Below are positions 36,365-44,904 of a stretch of 64,000 bases of DNA, one piece after another; position 1 is the stretch's first letter, and each line of letters opens with the position of its first letter. The position numbers were made by a program, and so were the translations under genes. This stretch comes from Pontiellaceae bacterium B12227 (lineage in GTDB: Bacteria > Verrucomicrobiota > Kiritimatiellia > Kiritimatiellales > Pontiellaceae), in assembly GCA_029432775.1 (NCBI GenBank), contig JAROAZ010000007.1, positions 169,137 to 233,136 on the forward strand, read 5' to 3'. The notes beneath the pieces were generated by a model. The model was not told the DNA's origin. It ran no database searches and saw nothing but the letters and a program-made list of their open reading frames with translations.

Positions 36365-37875
36365 TTTTTAATGCCCTTCCGGAAATTAACTTTCTTATCG
36401 TTGCTCTGATCCGGCCCGGCGGTACTGCGCCCGCGTGTTACATCCGACTCCAACCGGGCAACTAGGCGCTCTACGACTTCAGGGTGGCTGGCATAGAGAT
36501 TCTTCTGCTCACCGGGGTCCGCTTCCATATCGTAGAGCTGCGCGGGGGAATTGTCGGACTGTTTTCCTTTGGTCCAACCACCGGATCCTTTGGTCAGGAG
36601 CAGCTTCCATTTCCCTTCGCGATAGGCAAAGCGCCCGCTGATGGAATGGTGAATCACGCCCTTACGGGTGGAGACAATCGGTTCGCCTTTGAGAGCCGGT
36701 GCAAAACTGACACTGTCTTCGCCCGCAGTGGCGGGCAGCCTGGCGCCGGTCAAGTCCGCGCAGGTGGCCATCAGGTCGGTCAGGCAGATGATTTCGTCGC
36801 TGGATGAACCGGCCTTGATGCCGGCCGGCCATCGAACAATGAACGGCACCCGGTGTCCGCCATCCCAGATATCCGATTTGGACCCGCGGAACTGTGCGCT
36901 CGGGTAATGGCCCTGCTTTTCAAAATATGCAAGCCCTTCCGTTGAACCACTGGCCTTGCTGGCCGCCTTTGAGCATCCGTTATCGCTGGTGACAATAATC
37001 ATCGTGTTGTCAGCAAGCCCGGCGGCATCCACGGCGCGCGCTATCCGGCCGACCACCGCATCGGTCTGCATCACAAAACCGCCATACGCGCCCAGTTCGC
37101 TTTTCGTTTTCCAATCATTGGAAGGAACAATCGGTGTATGCGGCGAGGTCAGCGCAATATACATGAAGAACGGCTGCCCGGCTTTCTGCTGCTGAATATA
37201 TTCAACCGATTTTTTTCCAATCATTGGAAGAACGTCCACCGCCTCGAAGTCGGCATGCGCCGGACCCTTGCGATGAAAGGCTTTGATGGTCGTGCATTCG
37301 CCCACAAAGCGGTCGTTTTCAATGTAGATGTAGGGCGGCATATCCAGCGAAGCCGCAATGCCGTAGTAATAGTCGAACCCGTGATGAACCGGGGTGTCGG
37401 TAATCGGTGATTCCCAATCAACACCATCGATCGGTGCAGCCTTCCCTCTGGTTGGCGTTCCATTGGGTTTTTTCATCCCCATCCCGAGATGCCATTTACC
37501 GATTGCAGCCGTGTTGTAGCCCTGTTCCTTGAGGAAGCCGGCAACCGTCAGGCGGTCTTCAGCAATCAGCGGCTGGTCAAAGCCGTACAGCACGCCGCTC
37601 TGCAAGCGGGTGCGCCAGTTGTAGCGTCCGGTCAGGATGCCGTAGCGGGTCGGCGTGCAGACCGACGAGCTGGTATGCGCATCCGTGAAATGCATTCCCT
37701 GCGCCGCCAGTTGATCCATGTGCGGCGTCGGGATTTTTCCACGCTCCGGATTCAGGCACTGCACGTCGCCATAGCCGAGATCATCGGCCAGAATATAAAT
37801 AATATTGGGACTGCCCGGAGCGGCGATTGCCGCCATGCCGGCGAAGCAGGAGCAAATCAGCAGTGAGAATTTCAT
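36361..37875 (-). CDS. S1-family sulfatase (CTPTR type)
   Basis: A 504-aa exported sulfatase. The signal runs to about residue 19; IIYILADDLGYGDVQ follows, and the formylglycine site C-T-P-T-R is at Cys73 with the GRYNWRTRL extension. GKWHLGMGM, then 'FMYIALTSPHTPIVPS' and VTSDNGCS, complete the active site. It closely resembles the sulfatase at 39358-40908 (same CTPTRY..LTGRYNWRTRL block and the YYYGIAASLDMPPYIYIEN-type loop), so the two are probably duplicates acting on related positions. Two exact palindrome copies (37109, 37215) are in it. Its start codon shares one base with the fucosidase stop. Confidence 0.95.
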   Translation of the reverse strand: MKFSLLICSCFAGMAAIAAPGSPNIIYILADDLGYGDVQCLNPERGKIPTPHMDQLAAQGMHFTDAHTSSSVCTPTRYGILTGRYNWRTRLQSGVLYGFDQPLIAEDRLTVAGFLKEQGYNTAAIGKWHLGMGMKKPNGTPTRGKAAPIDGVDWESPITDTPVHHGFDYYYGIAASLDMPPYIYIENDRFVGECTTIKAFHRKGPAHADFEAVDVLPMIGKKSVEYIQQQKAGQPFFMYIALTSPHTPIVPSNDWKTKSELGAYGGFVMQTDAVVGRIARAVDAAGLADNTMIIVTSDNGCSKAASKASGSTEGLAYFEKQGHYPSAQFRGSKSDIWDGGHRVPFIVRWPAGIKAGSSSDEIICLTDLMATCADLTGARLPATAGEDSVSFAPALKGEPIVSTRKGVIHHSISGRFAYREGKWKLLLTKGSGGWTKGKQSDNSPAQLYDMEADPGEQKNLYASHPEVVERLVARLESDVTRGRSTAGPDQSNDKKVNFRKGIKK

Positions 37876-39332
37876 TAATGCCTCGCGCCTTTAACGGCCT
37901 GGGGCAGCGCATGTTTCCCCGCATTCTTACTGTTGCGGATCTGCGTATGGCGCTTGCTCCGCGTGGTGTACCAATGATATTTGCCCTTTGCATCCGGATC
38001 GGCCTGCACCGCCGAATCGTATTCCACGGCGATCACTGTATTGCGTTCATCCGGCGCGTTCTTCGGCACTTCAATCGTCGTGATATGACCGTTGGCATCA
38101 TATTTAACCGGCAACGGAGTCTTTTCTGCATCCGCGAGGAAGTAGGCTTTGGCAGGCTTGCCGACAATCCCGTTGAACTCGATGCCTTCCGCCTTCCACT
38201 CCAGGACGTGCAGGTAAACCGTCTTGTCCTTCTGCGTCATGGCTCCCCACCAGAAATCGTAATCAACCGGGGAATAATTCGTTCCATAGATCGAGTCGCC
38301 GTTGACTTCCATCCATTTGCCGACCGCAGCAAGGCGTTCAGTCTCCTCCGGAAGCAGAGTGCCTTCCGGCGTCGGGCCCACGTTCAGCAGAAGGTTCACC
38401 CCGCGTGCGCCGCACAGTGCCAGAAATTCAATGATGTCCTTCTCGCTTTTCCAGGCATCGTCGGTGCGGTCGTAGCCCCAGTTGTGGCGCATGGTCATGC
38501 AGGTCTCGGAATCATCCGTCATCCGCTTGGCTGGGAGCATGCGGTCGGGCAGCGATTCGAAATCGGCGTATTTCTGATTCTCCTTAGGCACCCTGCGGCT
38601 GTAGAGACGGCTGCAGATCACGGCATTCGGCTGCAGTTCGCGCACCCGCGCACCCTGCGCATCGGCCTCGATCAAGTCGTTGCCACCGGTATCAAACCAC
38701 AAAACGGACATCTCGCCATAGTTCGACAGCAGTTCATCGAGGTTTTTTTCAACCAGTTTAAGATAGTCTTCGGTCGAAAGGGTTCCGGGATTGCCGCGGC
38801 CCCGGCTGCGGTGATACCAATCCTTGAACTGGGAATAGTAGACGCCGAACTTGATCCCCTGCTTCGCGCACTCCTCGGAGAGTTCCTTGATAATGTCGCG
38901 CTTGAACGGCGAAGCATCCATCACGTTGTAGTCGGTGGCGTCCGTATCGAACAGGCAGAAGCCGTCATGATGCTTGGAGGTGATCACGATGTACTTCATG
39001 CCACCGGCCTTGGCAACCGACACCCACTTAGCCGCATCGAACCCGGTCGGGTTAAACTGAGGCGCCAGGGTCTCGCGATATTCCCTGCCCGGAATCTTCG
39101 CGCTGTTCATCAGCCATTCCGCACTGGCTCCGCCCTGTTCCTTGCCGTAGTCCTTGCCCTTCCATTCGCCTCCGGCGACCGAATAGAGCCCCCAATGGAT
39201 AAACATGCCGTAGCGCGCTTCGCGCCACCACTCCATGTGGGAATCGTCAATGGCATCCGCAACACCCTTCAGCGGTGTCAGTGTTAAAGAAGCAAGCAAA
39301 GTGCACAGCACCGCAGTTACAGGTTTCATCAT
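37875..39332 (-). CDS. Alpha-L-fucosidase, GH29
   Basis: A secreted retaining exo-fucosidase of 485 aa. After the signal peptide (to about 27) come the family blocks MEWWREARYGMFIHWGLYS, YIVITSKHHDGFCLFD and KFGVYYSQFKDWYH. VLWFDTGG at about 215 carries the nucleophile Asp. The C-terminal beta-sandwich (about 370-485) is short, as in fucosidases that act on small oligosaccharides. AGGGAATAC precedes the ATG. It is flanked on both sides by sulfatases within one operon, which points to sulfated fucose in the target glycan. Confidence 0.95.
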   Translation of the reverse strand: MMKPVTAVLCTLLASLTLTPLKGVADAIDDSHMEWWREARYGMFIHWGLYSVAGGEWKGKDYGKEQGGASAEWLMNSAKIPGREYRETLAPQFNPTGFDAAKWVSVAKAGGMKYIVITSKHHDGFCLFDTDATDYNVMDASPFKRDIIKELSEECAKQGIKFGVYYSQFKDWYHRSRGRGNPGTLSTEDYLKLVEKNLDELLSNYGEMSVLWFDTGGNDLIEADAQGARVRELQPNAVICSRLYSRRVPKENQKYADFESLPDRMLPAKRMTDDSETCMTMRHNWGYDRTDDAWKSEKDIIEFLALCGARGVNLLLNVGPTPEGTLLPEETERLAAVGKWMEVNGDSIYGTNYSPVDYDFWWGAMTQKDKTVYLHVLEWKAEGIEFNGIVGKPAKAYFLADAEKTPLPVKYDANGHITTIEVPKNAPDERNTVIAVEYDSAVQADPDAKGKYHWYTTRSKRHTQIRNSKNAGKHALPQAVKGARH

Positions 39333-39357
39333 GTATTCCCTTCGATTCTCTAAACGG

Positions 39358-40908
39358 TTATTTCATCCAACCCAGCTGTTTCCAGGTATTGGGCGTGTCG
39401 TTCTTTTGCGGGGCACCGGGTGTGCTGCGGCCATCCTTAACAAAGTCAGTAGCCAGCTTGGTCAGTTTTTCCGCCACTTCGGGTTGCTCCTTGATCAGGT
39501 TTTCGGTCTCGCGCGGATCTTTGGAGATATCGTAGAGCTGGTATTCGGGCAACCCCTGCTTGCGCGCCTGGGCGTCTTTGGGGCTGGACCAGCCGCCGGA
39601 ACCGGGACAGAAGATCAGCTTCCACTGATCGGTCCGTACTGCAAAAACTCCGGAGACGGAGTGATTGATGATGGCTTTGTGTTTTTTGGCAGGATCGTCT
39701 TTGCCCTGCAGCACATCGTAGAAACTCATGCTGTCCTCGGCGGCGGTGTCGGGGAGCTTCGCATCAACAATGTCGGCCACAGTGGCGACGATGTCGCCCA
39801 GCACCGTCAGGCGATCTGTTTTGGTTCCGGCCTTGATCTGCGCGGGCCATTGCACCAGGTGCGGCACGCGGTGTCCGCCTTCCCAGATGTCGGCTTTGGT
39901 TCCGCGGTAGATGTGATTGGGGCTGTGGCCCTTCGCTTTCAGTTCATCAATCTCCGCCCGGGGCGAACATCCGTTATCGGCCGTGAAAACAACGAGGGTG
40001 TTTTTTTCGATCCCCTTGTCCTTCAGCGCCTGCAGGATACGACCCACTCCGGCATCAGTCTGCATCACAAAATCACCATAGTCGTTGAGACCGCTCTTAC
40101 CCTTCCATTCCGATGTCGGAATGATCGGTGTGTGCGGGCTGGTCAACGGGACATAAAGGCAGAACGGCTTCGAACCATCCGCCTTGCGGATATATGCCGC
40201 CGCGCGGTCGCAGAATTCATCCAATGTCTGGAAAGGATCAAAATCATCGCCGATCCATCCCGGCCGGAAGGTGGTTTTGATCTTCAGGTCCTCGCGTATT
40301 TCCTTGTTTGCGATATACCGAACGTTCTCCGTCGTGTAGTCCTCGTTTTCAATGTAGGTGTAGGGAGGAAAGTCGAGCGATGCACCGTGACCCCAGAAAT
40401 AGTCGAAGCCATTGCTGGTGGGGGTACGTTTTACCGGCTTCGTCCAATCAACATACTTGTTCTTTTTATCGCCTTTCGGGAGGCCGGAGCCTTCTTTTAC
40501 GATGGGCAGCTCCATGCCGAGATGCCATTTACCGATCATGGCCGTCTGATAGCCGTTGTCACGGCAGAGCGAGGCCAACGTCAGGCGATCCTCCGCTATC
40601 AGGGGCTTGCCGTAGCCGTCGAGCACGCTGGCCTTCAGGCGTGTGCGCCAGTTATAGCGGCCTGTCAGCACGTTATATCGCGTCGGCGTGCAGACGGACG
40701 AGCTGGTGTGCGCGTCGGTAAAGACCATCCCTTTTGCGGCCATCCCGTCCAGGTTCGGCGTCGGAATCTTGCAGTCCGGATTGAGGGCCGCAACATCGCC
40801 ATAGCCCATGTCGTCGGTCAGAATATAGACAATGTTGGGTCGTTCAGCCGCGTGAGCAAGGAGGCTCATGCAAGACGTAACAAAAACAGTGAGCAGGAAT
40901 CGTTTCAT
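39358..40908 (-). CDS. S1-family sulfatase (CTPTR type)
   Basis: A 516-aa exported sulfatase. The signal ends near residue 20. NIVYILTDDMGYGDV supplies the metal Asp pair, and the formylglycine Cys73 is in C-T-P-T-R with the NWRTRL block. GKWHLGMEL, YVPLTSPHTPIIPT and FTADNGCS follow. The ATG at 40908 has GGAG seven bases upstream and starts the signal peptide, so I prefer it to an ATG four codons earlier. It is a paralogue of the sulfatase at 36361-37875, with the fucosidase gene between them. Confidence 0.95.
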   Translation of the reverse strand: MKRFLLTVFVTSCMSLLAHAAERPNIVYILTDDMGYGDVAALNPDCKIPTPNLDGMAAKGMVFTDAHTSSSVCTPTRYNVLTGRYNWRTRLKASVLDGYGKPLIAEDRLTLASLCRDNGYQTAMIGKWHLGMELPIVKEGSGLPKGDKKNKYVDWTKPVKRTPTSNGFDYFWGHGASLDFPPYTYIENEDYTTENVRYIANKEIREDLKIKTTFRPGWIGDDFDPFQTLDEFCDRAAAYIRKADGSKPFCLYVPLTSPHTPIIPTSEWKGKSGLNDYGDFVMQTDAGVGRILQALKDKGIEKNTLVVFTADNGCSPRAEIDELKAKGHSPNHIYRGTKADIWEGGHRVPHLVQWPAQIKAGTKTDRLTVLGDIVATVADIVDAKLPDTAAEDSMSFYDVLQGKDDPAKKHKAIINHSVSGVFAVRTDQWKLIFCPGSGGWSSPKDAQARKQGLPEYQLYDISKDPRETENLIKEQPEVAEKLTKLATDFVKDGRSTPGAPQKNDTPNTWKQLGWMK

Positions 40909-40919
40909 TATTATCTCCA

Positions 40920-42785
40920 TTATTTAATCGGACGCAGAATCATGGCATGCCCGCCACCGACGGCCATCTTAGCCGGAATCACATCGCCGCGTTTCACGGT
41001 TGTGGTTTTTATTTCATAGGCTTCCGGATTTTTCACACCGTGAGAATCCGGCGCATCCTGATAAACCGTCGCTTCGTAGACTTTCCCCGCGTCGAGGAAA
41101 TCGAGCGTAACATCCAGCGTACGTTCACTCTGATTATTAACCGAAGCAACAAACCAGACCTCGCCGCTGCGACGTGCAACGGAAATATATTGTTCGATAT
41201 CCGAGTCCAGCACCAATGAATCATCCCAGGTCGAAGGCATAACTTTCAGGAATTCGAACAGATCTGCCTTTTTCAGATATTCTTCCGGCGCATCCGGCAG
41301 GGTTATCAGTCCGGTATAGATCACGACGCATCGAGCCACTTCGCTGACCACGGTGGAAATGTAGGTATTTTTCTTTCTGGGCCCCTTCTGACGTTCCCCG
41401 GCGTTAATGCTCTTGATACCGAAATTGCCGTTCGCCATATCCAGCGGACCCGTCAGAGAATTGATCATCGCCATCTTCAGGAAGGTTTCCGGCGTAAAGG
41501 CACGGCGGCTATCCTGCTGTGCATGACAGTATTCACGTGTAATCAAATTGGGCATGGTGCGCTCCACGCCTGCCATCGGAACCGGTCCGTCATGGAAATT
41601 AATCACCATCTGATGGTCCGCAGCCGCATTGATGGCACTACGGGTAAAGTCGGTTTTGCTGCCCATAAATCCGTATTTCATACCCGACGCACCCAGCGCG
41701 GAATAATGGCTGAAGAGCATGTCGTCTCCGAAATTGCCTTTTTTACGGTCGTAGTAAAGCTTCACCATCACATTCTTCTCTTTGGCATAGCTCATCACCT
41801 TGTCAATATCGACTTCGGGTGACACCACAATCTTCCCGTCTTTTGCGCTCTTGAACCAATGGTCATCCAGCGTGAAATATTCAATACCCTGCTCGGAACA
41901 AAAATCGATAAAGCGCATGCAGCTGGCCGTATTGATTCCATAAACAAAATCTCCGGCTTTGTATCCATGCACTCGCCAGTCCCACAGCCCTTTACCTGGC
42001 TTAATCCAGCTGGTGTCTTTCAGTTTACAAGGTGCAGCAAGATTTAATGCCAAGGTATTCATAGAGAGCTCTCCGAGCGTCTCGCCGATCAAAACCATAC
42101 GCCATGGAGTTACCTGCCCGGCACCGGTCGATGTGACGGAACTGGTGGAAACCAAGGTCTTTGTTTCTTTGTCATACACAGAACGCATAACCCCAAAGCC
42201 ATCGGCCGAATAAATATCCGATTCCAGCAATGCAATCGCACTACCATCCGCACGCTTAAGCACCACCGGAACAGGAATCTTTTTCAAGGCACCCAGACGT
42301 ACAGGACCCTGAACGCCCTGTTCCCCTTTGGTAAGATAATATCCACCTTCTTCCTTCAGCTTCCAGCCATTGGAAAATACAACCTTTTTACCTTTAGATT
42401 GTTTCGGAAGTACAAAACGGAAACCAACGCCCGTATCGAACACACGACAGAGCAAAGTTACCGGCATGCCGTCCGCCGTCAGTGAAAGGTTCAGTTCGCG
42501 GTGATGGTCGCGAATGGTGCTGAACTGCCCCCACACCGGTTTCCAGCTGGAATCATTTTCAGAAACAGACTGATCCACAAGCGACATTTTTGCATCTGCA
42601 AAAACTTCCACCTTAGAGGACCCGACAATCGGCTTCCCATCCTTGGAAACCGAATAAAGCAACGCCCCGTCTTTCACATCAAACGATGCTGAAACCTGTC
42701 CGTCCGGCGACGTGACCGCCACGGGTGCCGCAAACAGATTCGACACCGCGAAACCCACCAATAAACTCAAACCAATCTTATGCAT
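40920..42785 (-). CDS. GH97 glycosidase
   Basis: A 621-aa exported protein, with signal MHKIGLSLLVGFAVSNLFAA. GH97 begins with the beta-supersandwich (VTSPDGQVSASFDVKDGALL and 'RDHHRELNLSL'). The barrel at about 280-500 has EYFTLDDHWF, then 'VPMAGVERTMPNLITREY'. The position of the retaining nucleophile reads GMKYGFMG (Gly instead of Asp), and the neighbouring His-Glu of inverting enzymes reads HDGP. The catalytic type is therefore unclear. The ATG at 42785 has AGAAGGAGAG upstream. It is first gene of the operon that runs to 27.98 kb. An exact palindrome copy (42361) encodes SNGWK. Confidence 0.9.
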   Translation of the reverse strand: MHKIGLSLLVGFAVSNLFAAPVAVTSPDGQVSASFDVKDGALLYSVSKDGKPIVGSSKVEVFADAKMSLVDQSVSENDSSWKPVWGQFSTIRDHHRELNLSLTADGMPVTLLCRVFDTGVGFRFVLPKQSKGKKVVFSNGWKLKEEGGYYLTKGEQGVQGPVRLGALKKIPVPVVLKRADGSAIALLESDIYSADGFGVMRSVYDKETKTLVSTSSVTSTGAGQVTPWRMVLIGETLGELSMNTLALNLAAPCKLKDTSWIKPGKGLWDWRVHGYKAGDFVYGINTASCMRFIDFCSEQGIEYFTLDDHWFKSAKDGKIVVSPEVDIDKVMSYAKEKNVMVKLYYDRKKGNFGDDMLFSHYSALGASGMKYGFMGSKTDFTRSAINAAADHQMVINFHDGPVPMAGVERTMPNLITREYCHAQQDSRRAFTPETFLKMAMINSLTGPLDMANGNFGIKSINAGERQKGPRKKNTYISTVVSEVARCVVIYTGLITLPDAPEEYLKKADLFEFLKVMPSTWDDSLVLDSDIEQYISVARRSGEVWFVASVNNQSERTLDVTLDFLDAGKVYEATVYQDAPDSHGVKNPEAYEIKTTTVKRGDVIPAKMAVGGGHAMILRPIK

Positions 42786-42841
42786 ATCTCTCCTTCTCCA
42801 ACTAAAACCAGTAAATGTACGACATTTCAGAATATTTGTAA

Positions 42842-42861
42842 TGTGACGGAATCGCGCCACA
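42842..42861. repeat. Imperfect GTGGCGC-type hairpin
   Basis: TGTGACG..CGCGCCACA forms an imperfect hairpin between the frameshifted gene and GH97. It resembles the perfect hairpins at 61411 and 63825, including the preceding AT-rich stretch. Confidence 0.5.
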
Positions 42862-42962
42862 CGCTGAGCTACTGCTCTTCAGTTCAGCCCATGTTTTACC
42901 AGAAAAACAAACTACCATTCTATCCCTAATACACGCTATAGCCGGAAAAGGGTATTCTCCGG

Positions 42963-43290
42963 CTATCGCAACGCTTCCAGCAGCACGGTGGCGCTGTCGT
43001 ATTGATGGCAGAACTTCAACGGAACACCATTTTCCATCCAGGCCTTGCCGCTTTGGCAGTCTTTCCTGCTCTATCTCCTGCTCAACCTGCTTCAACCGCG
43101 CAGGGATCTGAAAAACCGATACCTTCGTCGTGGCGGCAACCCCATCCGCAGCCGGAGGCTTCAACGGATCGGAATAGCCCTCGAACGCCTGCGCATCGTT
43201 CCTCTGCAAAGCAAGCACCCCAACGAAACAGATCAATCGCCGGAGTCGCCTTACACTAAGAATAGGTGCAATTACACTGCAGGAATTCAT
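42963..43290 (-). pseudogene. Small secreted-protein gene with apparent frameshift
   Basis: A strong AAAGGAG site precedes an ATG at 43290. The product begins with an export-like segment (RRLRRLICFVGVLALQ, then AQAFEGYSDPLKPP) and runs through 'IPARLKQVEQEIEQ'. From about 43065 that frame loses protein-like character. The +1 frame then reads convincingly (KDCQSGKAWMENGVPLKFC, HQYDSATVLLEALR) to a stop at 42963. One inserted base or two lost bases in an AGGAAAG tract would join them into a protein of about 108 aa. No family was recognised. It could be a recent pseudogene, a sequencing error or a programmed frameshift. Confidence 0.55.
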
Positions 43291-43386
43291 TACCGCCGCT
43301 CCTTTATCATCAATCCAATATCGCGAACAAATAAGTTAACAAAAGAATGAATTAAAAAGGTGCCAATGCGGTTATTCACTCATTCG

Positions 43387-44571
43387 TTAGAAATCCAGTA
43401 GCGACGGATCGATGGATCTACGCCTGCGTTCAGGAGCGGCAATTTTTCCAGGAATGATGGTGAACCATTTGGTGATGGTTTTCTTTTCGCCGCTTTCATC
43501 CTTGGCCGTTACCCAGAACGGCTTGCCCTTTTCCCGAAACTCGCCTTCGTCGGTATTCCCGTTGAGACAATAGGTGACATCCTCGTTCTTGCACACAAAC
43601 TTGTAGCGGGTGGGTTTCCCGTTGGTACGCTCGTTGGTGCTGGCGAACCCGTACAACACATCGTCGGGGCCCCGGTATACACAGGCCGCGCTCCAGTTTT
43701 CCTCGACACATTCATAGGCAATCCGCTTGCCTAGGCTCGCCTTCATGAAGGCCGCACGTCCCACGTTAATCTGATCCCACCAACAGACCGAATCCATCCC
43801 ATATTCCGCACCGACAATCACTTCCACCAGCGCGTGAACCTCCGGGTTCTTGAAATGCTTCCGATCCTTTTTCACCAGCCGGATAAAATCGATATATTCC
43901 GCCATCGTCCCGCCCAACGTATGCGTGCCGCCGGAGTCAATGTTTTTCCGGATCGCCCCATACCAGGATCTCGCTGACGTGGTACTGAGCGTTGCCGGGC
44001 CAACGCGCAAAACGCCCCAGTCCTCGCACCGCTTAAACAGGTTATTAAGGTCTTCCTGCTTCCCCATATTCCAGCTCTTCCAGTCCGGTTCGTTGAACAC
44101 CTCCAGCGCCACCACCTTATAGCCCTTGGTCTCCACATACTCGCGGGTCTTGAGCATGACGTTGTACCACCGATCGAGATCGGCACTGCCGTCGGATTTC
44201 TTGTACCAATCGATAATGCCCTTCATATTATTAGGACTGAGCATGACCGGCTTTTTCTTATCGACCATGTTTACAAATTTCAGCGCCTTATTGATATGCG
44301 CGATCTGCCCACTGCTCAGACTGCCGTCGTCGTTATAGGGCTCGTGCAGGTAAAAGCCGATGCGGATAAAGTCGATCTGATCTCCGGCATTATCCCTCGA
44401 GGCGGAGGCATTATGGTAGTTGACCCAGGTGGCATCGATTCCCCAGGTCTTGATCGACTTGGTTTTTCCGGCGACACGCGTATCGAACGTCACCGTTTCG
44501 GTTCCGGCGGCATACGCCGCCCCCGCAGCAACCATCAAACCCGCAGTTAATACAAATGAGATTTTCTTCAT
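43387..44571 (-). CDS. Secreted clan GH-A-like hydrolase, family unassigned
   Basis: A 394-aa exported protein (signal MKKISFVLTAGLMVAAGAAYA). The fold reads as a TIM barrel with the clan-A acid/base motif VFNEPDW (about 160) and a later Glu in HALVEVIVGAEYGMD (about 248) that could be the nucleophile. A short beta-tail (about 300-385) ends in an Arg-rich, Pro-containing C-terminus (PERRRRSIDP). It resembles GH30/GH39/GH86-type endo-hydrolases but I cannot place it in one. GAGG lies eight bases before the ATG. It stands alone between the nested repeat and the frameshifted gene. Confidence 0.72.
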   Translation of the reverse strand: MKKISFVLTAGLMVAAGAAYAAGTETVTFDTRVAGKTKSIKTWGIDATWVNYHNASASRDNAGDQIDFIRIGFYLHEPYNDDGSLSSGQIAHINKALKFVNMVDKKKPVMLSPNNMKGIIDWYKKSDGSADLDRWYNVMLKTREYVETKGYKVVALEVFNEPDWKSWNMGKQEDLNNLFKRCEDWGVLRVGPATLSTTSARSWYGAIRKNIDSGGTHTLGGTMAEYIDFIRLVKKDRKHFKNPEVHALVEVIVGAEYGMDSVCWWDQINVGRAAFMKASLGKRIAYECVEENWSAACVYRGPDDVLYGFASTNERTNGKPTRYKFVCKNEDVTYCLNGNTDEGEFREKGKPFWVTAKDESGEKKTITKWFTIIPGKIAAPERRRRSIDPSLLDF

Positions 44572-44639
44572 CACTTATTCCTCGAATATTAAGCTTGCCC
44601 GGCAACTACGCAGGTAGATGCAGGGGATGTGCTGAAAGC

Positions 44640-44835
44640 ACAATACAATTTAGCCCATGGCAAAGCCATGGGTATGAGGGAATGCGGTGTTTTTTGCCCT
44701 GAAAGGGCAACACAAGGCAAATCCGTTTTCTCCGCTGGTTGTGTTGCCCCTTCAGGGCAAGTTTGAGGGTGCGTGCCAAACCTTGGACTGCGTCCAAGGC
44801 TAAATTGTGTAGTGCCTTTGGCACATTTCCGACCT
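44640..44835. repeat. Nested-hairpin intergenic repeat element
   Basis: The 330-base gap is dominated by a compact nested palindrome. Outer arms ACAATTTAGCC (44645-44655) and GGCTAAATTGT (44798-44808) enclose CCATGGC/GCCATGG, TTGCCCT/AGGGCAA, a second CCCTTCAGGGCA unit and CCTTGGA/TCCAAGG, followed by GTGCC/GGCAC. Open frames across it are by-products of the repeats. Similar AGGGCAACACA-rich elements occur in many PVC and Bacteroidetes genomes; this fits a REP/MITE-like non-autonomous element, although no transposase is present here. Confidence 0.7.
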
Positions 44836-44904
44836 GAGTAGGTATGTTTACCCATATGTTATCCCCTTCATATTTTCGAGCCGCTTTAGGATTCAAGCAG
44901 GATC

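Noticed and set aside
37827..41019. Two long plus-strand open frames (about 486 and 594 codons)
   Set aside because: They are antisense to GH29 and sulfatase genes that have signal peptides, catalytic motifs and ribosome sites. They have none of their own.
44589..44896. Two minus-strand frames of about 90 codons before the clan-A hydrolase gene
   Set aside because: They are translations of the nested-hairpin repeat. Such frames recur with this kind of element in many genomes and carry no protein signature.
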